Virus record (IMG/VR): IMGVR_UViG_3300044733_004093
Coordinates: 1-38,417 of that record
Length of the DNA stretch: 38,417 nucleotides
Source of the DNA: a virus
Strand: one strand, 5' to 3'
Every line of letters starts with the position of its first letter. The first letter of the stretch is position 1. The notes below the pieces were generated by a model, which saw nothing but the letters and a program-made list of their open reading frames with translations, was not told where the DNA came from and ran no database searches. The translations under genes were made by a program, and so were the position numbers. Below, in pieces: positions 35,574 through 38,417 of this stretch.

Positions 35574-36458
35574 ATGAAAGTATTAAAATTAGGATCAAAA
35601 GGTAAAGAGGTAGAAGACCTCCAAAGGTATTTAAAAATTACAGTAGATGGTGATTTTGGACCAAAAACTGAAGAATCGGTTAAAAAATTTCAGAAAGAAA
35701 ATAAATTAACTGTAGATGGTGTTGTTGGTGAAAAAACCTGGAATGTAATGGGATTTGGTATTACCACAGACCTGTCCGAAACAATAACCACAACCCCAAA
35801 ATTAATTATTGACCAAAAGTACATGGATAAAGACGAATATCTGAAAGGTCCAACCAAAAAAGAATATTTGTTTTTACATCATACCGCAGGTGGTAATAAC
35901 CCATACCAAGTTATAACCATGTGGAACAACGACACAAGAGGAAGAGTTGGAACTGAATTTGTATTAGGAGGACAATCAGTTTTTAATGGAAACACAACTT
36001 ACGATGGAACAATAGTTCAAGCATTTCCTGAAGGTTGTTATGGATGGCATTTGGGTGAAAATGGTTCCCAATATATGCACACAAATTCTGTTGGTATTGA
36101 AACTTGTAACTTTGGACCAATCAAAAATGGTTTAACTTACACCGGACAAAAGGCTGATCCTAAACAGGTAGTCGAATTAAAAAAATCATTCAGAGGTTAT
36201 AAAACTTGGCATCGATATTCTGACAAACAAATTTTAGTATTGAAAGATCTTATTTTATATATTGCAAACAGAGACGGTATTGATATTCGTAAAGGATTAA
36301 TTTCTGAAATAAAGTCAAAAGGAGTTGATGCTTTTGAATTTAACAGTGATGCATATTATGGTAAAATAAAAGGTATGTGGACACATACCAATACAAGAAA
36401 AGACAAGTCTGACATGTTTCCACAGCAAGAACTGATAGACATGTTGCTTAGTTTATAA
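35574..36458 (+). CDS. Endolysin: N-acetylmuramoyl-L-alanine amidase with peptidoglycan-binding domain
   Basis: The N-terminal 60 residues are a PG_binding_1 domain (KVLKLGSKGKEVEDLQRYLK, ITVDGDFGPKTEESVKKFQK, LTVDGVVGEKTWNVM). The C-terminal catalytic part is an Amidase_2 zinc amidase: YLFLHHTAGG (His102/His103), GTEFVLGG, GWHLGEN, VGIETCNFG, and a late WTHTNTRKDKSDMFP with His271 and Asp280 as remaining zinc ligands. It cuts the bond between MurNAc and L-alanine, degrading the wall at lysis. No signal peptide is present, so release needs a holin. It is preceded by TATTTAT. Confidence 0.93.
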   Translation: MKVLKLGSKGKEVEDLQRYLKITVDGDFGPKTEESVKKFQKENKLTVDGVVGEKTWNVMGFGITTDLSETITTTPKLIIDQKYMDKDEYLKGPTKKEYLFLHHTAGGNNPYQVITMWNNDTRGRVGTEFVLGGQSVFNGNTTYDGTIVQAFPEGCYGWHLGENGSQYMHTNSVGIETCNFGPIKNGLTYTGQKADPKQVVELKKSFRGYKTWHRYSDKQILVLKDLILYIANRDGIDIRKGLISEIKSKGVDAFEFNSDAYYGKIKGMWTHTNTRKDKSDMFPQQELIDMLLSL

Positions 36459-36486
36459 AAATTTTGTTTTTTATTCCCAGTGACTC

Positions 36487-36517
36487 TTTGAAATAATATT
36501 TTTTTTTCTTAAATTTG
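36487..36517 (+). promoter_or_regulatory. Bacteroidota-type promoter, TTTG-N19-TAAATTTG
   Basis: TTTG (36487-36490) and TAAATTTG (36510-36517) are separated by 19 bases. It should drive the micro-ORF at 36549 and the DUF2452 gene. Confidence 0.8.
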
Positions 36518-36548
36518 TATAAACGATTAACTACGTTTTAATTAAGAT

Positions 36549-36632
36549 ATGAAAAAAATATTTGAATTCTTAACATTTTTAGAAAATGAAAGAATAAAAA
36601 CAATGATTCACTGTGGAAGAGGAAACTATTAA
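36549..36632 (+). CDS. Putative 27-residue micro-protein
   Basis: The first ATG after the promoter opens a 27-codon frame, MKKIFEFLTFLENERIKTMI, ending CGRGNY. It overlaps the GTG start of DUF2452 by 20 bases. The amphipathic head and the I-K-x-M-I-x-x-G-R-G tail look non-random and resemble tiny Bacteroidota peptides as I recall them, but I cannot cite a family. It could be a translational leader for the DUF2452 gene or a real micro-protein. Confidence 0.45.
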   Translation: MKKIFEFLTFLENERIKTMIHCGRGNY

Positions 36633-37008
36633 ATCAAAAAAACCCGATAACGTTTCTGATAATCCAGGTATTCTTCCATACGGAAGTAATGTTGGGGCAC
36701 CATCAATTGTTGTTAATGATATACAACATTGGAAAGAACCTAGGGTAATTTCTGTAAATCAACAGTTTGAGGATAAATTTTTGGAACTGAAAAAAGAGTA
36801 TGAGAAGTTAATCGAAGAATATAGATGGAATGATTTGGTTTATAAAGCAAAGTTTAGTTTCGAACCAGTCATTGGTAAAGTTTATCATTTGTACTATAAT
36901 AAAAAAGGTATAATATTTCTTTCACTTATTTCACCTAGTGAATGGAAATTAGAACATATTGGATCTTTCAAATATAATCACGACAATAAATGGATAAAAA
37001 TAAATTAA
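36613..37008 (+). CDS. DUF2452 family protein, 131 aa
   Basis: The product matches DUF2452: KKPDNVSDNPGILPYGSNVG, IQHWKEPRVISVNQQFEDKF, then KKEYEKLIEEYRWNDLVYKA, FEPVIGKVYHLYYNKKG, FLSLISPSEW and HIGSF. The GTG start at 36613 leaves the usual short head before KKPDNV and no upstream ATG fits. The family is found in Bacteroidota and eukaryotes; function is unknown. Host origin is plausible, since it sits behind a host-type promoter. Confidence 0.9.
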   Translation: MEEETIKSKKPDNVSDNPGILPYGSNVGAPSIVVNDIQHWKEPRVISVNQQFEDKFLELKKEYEKLIEEYRWNDLVYKAKFSFEPVIGKVYHLYYNKKGIIFLSLISPSEWKLEHIGSFKYNHDNKWIKIN

Positions 37009-37009
37009 A

Positions 37010-37702
37010 ATGAAAATCTCAATTATATCTGATACACACAATCACCACAAAAGAATTACAGATGATTTACCGGGTGGGAATTTATTACTTCATGCGGGTG
37101 ACATAAGTTCCATGGGTTATGAACATGAAATAACAGAATTTGCTAAATGGCTTGACAGGTTAAACAGTTATGATCATAAAGTATTTATTGCTGGTAACCA
37201 CGACTGGGGATTTCAAAATAACGTAGAGAAAATCAAAGGAATACTTACTGGGTATAAAACCGTTGAGTATATTCAAGATGAATTGATTACCATACAAGAT
37301 GGTGATGGACCTGAAGTTAAAATTTGGGGAAGCCCTTGGCAACCTGAGTTTTATAATTGGGCGTTTAACTTACCAAAAAATGGTGAGGAGTTAAAAACAA
37401 AATGGGATATGATACCTGAAGATATTGATATCTTGATCACTCACGGTCCTGCTTGGGGGTTCTTAGATGATGTTGAAGGTCGTAGAGGGGAACATTTGGG
37501 ATGTGAACTGTTGGCAGAAAGAATCAAACAAATTAAACCCAAGATTCATATTTGTGGACATATTCATACTGGTTACGGACATTATTATAATGGTCACACA
37601 CACTTCTTCAACGCATCTGTTCTAAATGAAAGATATGCATATGCACATTTACCCTGGAATTTGGATTGGAACCCTGTAACAAATGAGATTGTTTTTATTT
37701 AA
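37010..37702 (+). CDS. Calcineurin-like metallophosphoesterase (MPPED type)
   Basis: The metal-binding motifs occur in order: ISDTHNHHKRI, LLLHAGDISSMG, VFIAGNHDWGF, ILITHGPAWGFLDDV and ICGHIHTGYG, as in the MPPED1/239 metallophosphoesterase group. The 230 residues make up one domain. The family cleaves phosphodiesters or phosphomonoesters, typically cyclic nucleotides, with two metal ions; the phage substrate is unknown. It follows DUF2452 by one base and is distinct from the LpxH-like enzyme at 28596. Confidence 0.92.
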   Translation: MKISIISDTHNHHKRITDDLPGGNLLLHAGDISSMGYEHEITEFAKWLDRLNSYDHKVFIAGNHDWGFQNNVEKIKGILTGYKTVEYIQDELITIQDGDGPEVKIWGSPWQPEFYNWAFNLPKNGEELKTKWDMIPEDIDILITHGPAWGFLDDVEGRRGEHLGCELLAERIKQIKPKIHICGHIHTGYGHYYNGHTHFFNASVLNERYAYAHLPWNLDWNPVTNEIVFI

Positions 37703-37727
37703 TATCAAATAATTGTTGAACTTGTAG

Positions 37728-37734
37728 TATTTAT
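37728..37734 (+). promoter_or_regulatory. Candidate late promoter motif TATTTAT
   Basis: TATTTAT ends 14 bases before the ATG at 37749, followed by an A-rich leader as at 5234. Confidence 0.45.
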
Positions 37735-37748
37735 TAAAAAAAAAGAAA

Positions 37749-38309
37749 ATGGATAAATTAACACAAAAAGTATTAGAACAATTAAAAAAACGTGGTCTGT
37801 ATGAACAAAACATTGAGGATTTGGATACTGACGATGAAGATTTAGATGATAATTTTGATGATGAGTCTTCAGACGATGAAGAATCAAATGATGAGGATCA
37901 AAAAGATGAATTTCAGTCTGTTAATGATGGGACCGAAGAACAATTTTGTGAGATGGTTTGTAAATTACTTCATTCACAAACTCAAGTTCACGTATTTCAT
38001 TTAGGTGTAACCGGATCCGGATCTTATGCCGCTCACAAAGCACTTCAAGGTTATTATGAGGGAATCGATGGATTGGTAGATGGACTTATTGAATCTTACC
38101 AGGGTAAGTATGGACTTTTAAAAAGTTACAAAAGTTTTAAAATCCAAGGTTTTAAATCCATTAAATCAACAATTCAATACTTAGAAAGTCTAAATGAGAT
38201 GATCGAAGAAAACAGAGATTGTTGTGATGATAGTTTTATTCAAAACCAGATCGATACAGTCCAAGAATTATTATTTTCAACACTCTATAAATTAAAGTAT
38301 CTTTCTTAA
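37749..38309 (+). CDS. DUF5856-like, ferritin-like helical phage protein, 186 aa
   Basis: Residues about 20-65 form an Asp/Glu/Ser-rich disordered segment (TDDEDLDDNFDDESSDDEES). A helical domain follows, with FCEMVCKLLHSQTQVHVFHL, GSYAAHKALQGYYEGIDGLV and LIESYQGKYGLLKSYKSFKI, the pattern of DUF5856 proteins of cyanophages and other T4-like phages, resembling the Dps/ferritin four-helix fold: H-x-x-x-x-x-H, A-H-x-A-L, Y-Y-(x)2-(I/V). The conserved His and acidic residues may bind metal. Its upstream TATTTAT suggests late, possibly virion, expression. Confidence 0.8.
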   Translation: MDKLTQKVLEQLKKRGLYEQNIEDLDTDDEDLDDNFDDESSDDEESNDEDQKDEFQSVNDGTEEQFCEMVCKLLHSQTQVHVFHLGVTGSGSYAAHKALQGYYEGIDGLVDGLIESYQGKYGLLKSYKSFKIQGFKSIKSTIQYLESLNEMIEENRDCCDDSFIQNQIDTVQELLFSTLYKLKYLS

Positions 38310-38315
38310 TTGACT

Positions 38316-38341
38316 AAAGGGACTCAGGTCCCCTTTTTTTT
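38316..38341 (+). terminator. Hairpin terminator between convergent genes
   Basis: GGGAC (38319-38323) pairs with GTCCC (38328-38332) around TCAG, with flanking A3 and T tract, followed by eight or more T residues. It ends the DUF5856-like transcript; the minus strand reads a matching hairpin after the gene entering from the right edge. Confidence 0.85.
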
Positions 38342-38417
38342 ATTCAAATGAAATATTTAAATTAATATTAACCTTGAATCCCAAAGTAGTTTTTATTATT
38401 GAGTTAATTTTTTCTTT
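38340..38417 (-). CDS. Partial C-terminus of a minus-strand gene at the right edge
   Basis: On the minus strand an uninterrupted frame of 25 codons runs from the window edge to a TAA at 38340-38342, ending KTTLGFKVNINLNISFE. Alternating hydrophobic and polar residues suggest a terminal beta strand, and the stop lies right at the hairpin terminator, as expected of convergent genes. With only 25 residues visible, no family can be named. Confidence 0.45.
   Translation of the reverse strand, partial: KEKINSIIKTTLGFKVNINLNISFE

Noticed and set aside
1-38417. CRISPR array, insertion sequence or integrase
   Set aside because: No regularly spaced direct repeats, no transposase or recombinase motifs and no terminal inverted repeats were seen by eye in either strand.

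Overview
The window is a 38.4 kb, AT-rich, densely packed stretch of a large tailed-phage genome that most likely infects a Bacteroidota (flavobacteria-like) host. Eight sites match the Bacteroidota vegetative promoter exactly (TTTG, 19-20 bases, TAnnTTTG) and Shine-Dalgarno sequences are mostly absent. Many proteins resemble the small conserved hypotheticals of large marine myoviruses, and there is no plasmid or chromosomal housekeeping context. The gene carrying the left edge and a probable gene at the right edge are cut by the window. No terminase, capsid, polymerase or helicase gene is in view, so this is an accessory and late region rather than the structural core.

Layout. 1-7407: unknown virion-type proteins, a histone H1-like micro-protein, four overlapping small genes, a DnaJ-type chaperone facing a hidden small membrane protein, an adenine methyltransferase and a large WCIS/leucine-rich-repeat protein. 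7429-10578: two promoter-headed units (unknown proteins, a zinc ribbon, a DUF932 protein) followed by a thioredoxin-glutaredoxin pair. 10575-13622: minus-strand cluster of acidic unknown proteins, two of them clear paralogues, plus a small CGC/Gln-rich protein, facing a large acidic protein at 13710. 15227-18815: conserved hypotheticals, DUF3310, DUF192, a Nudix hydrolase and a lipoprotein. 18819-25561: a three-hairpin RNA end, a small sigma factor coupled to an RNA-repair-type HAD protein, an RlpA-like protein, a cyclic-phosphate-processing receiver domain protein, a second WC-motif protein, a second lipoprotein, an Smr protein and a TagD-like cytidylyltransferase. 25578-25932: a promoter, two aberrant tRNA-like elements with identical acceptor stems and a normal tRNA-Asp, followed by an HNH endonuclease. 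27075-31686: DNA damage and envelope island (UmuD-like without its serine, UmuC, a minus-strand glycosyltransferase/acetyltransferase/LpxH-like operon, and UvrC without its helix-hairpin-helix end). 31683-38417: small conserved phage genes, DUF1653, thymidylate synthase, amidase endolysin, DUF2452, a metallophosphoesterase and a DUF5856-like protein.

How it fits together. Host-type promoters head the metabolic and host-interaction genes. A different motif, TATTTAT, lies 13-14 bases before four plus-strand starts, including the endolysin, and close to several minus-strand starts of virion-like proteins. I infer that it is a late promoter and that the phage sigma factor at 18944 may read it. 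The most unusual features are the paired defective tRNA-like elements together with two RNA-repair-type domains, the UmuD lacking its catalytic serine, the foreign-looking uvrC, and a terminator hairpin that contains the next gene's start codon.
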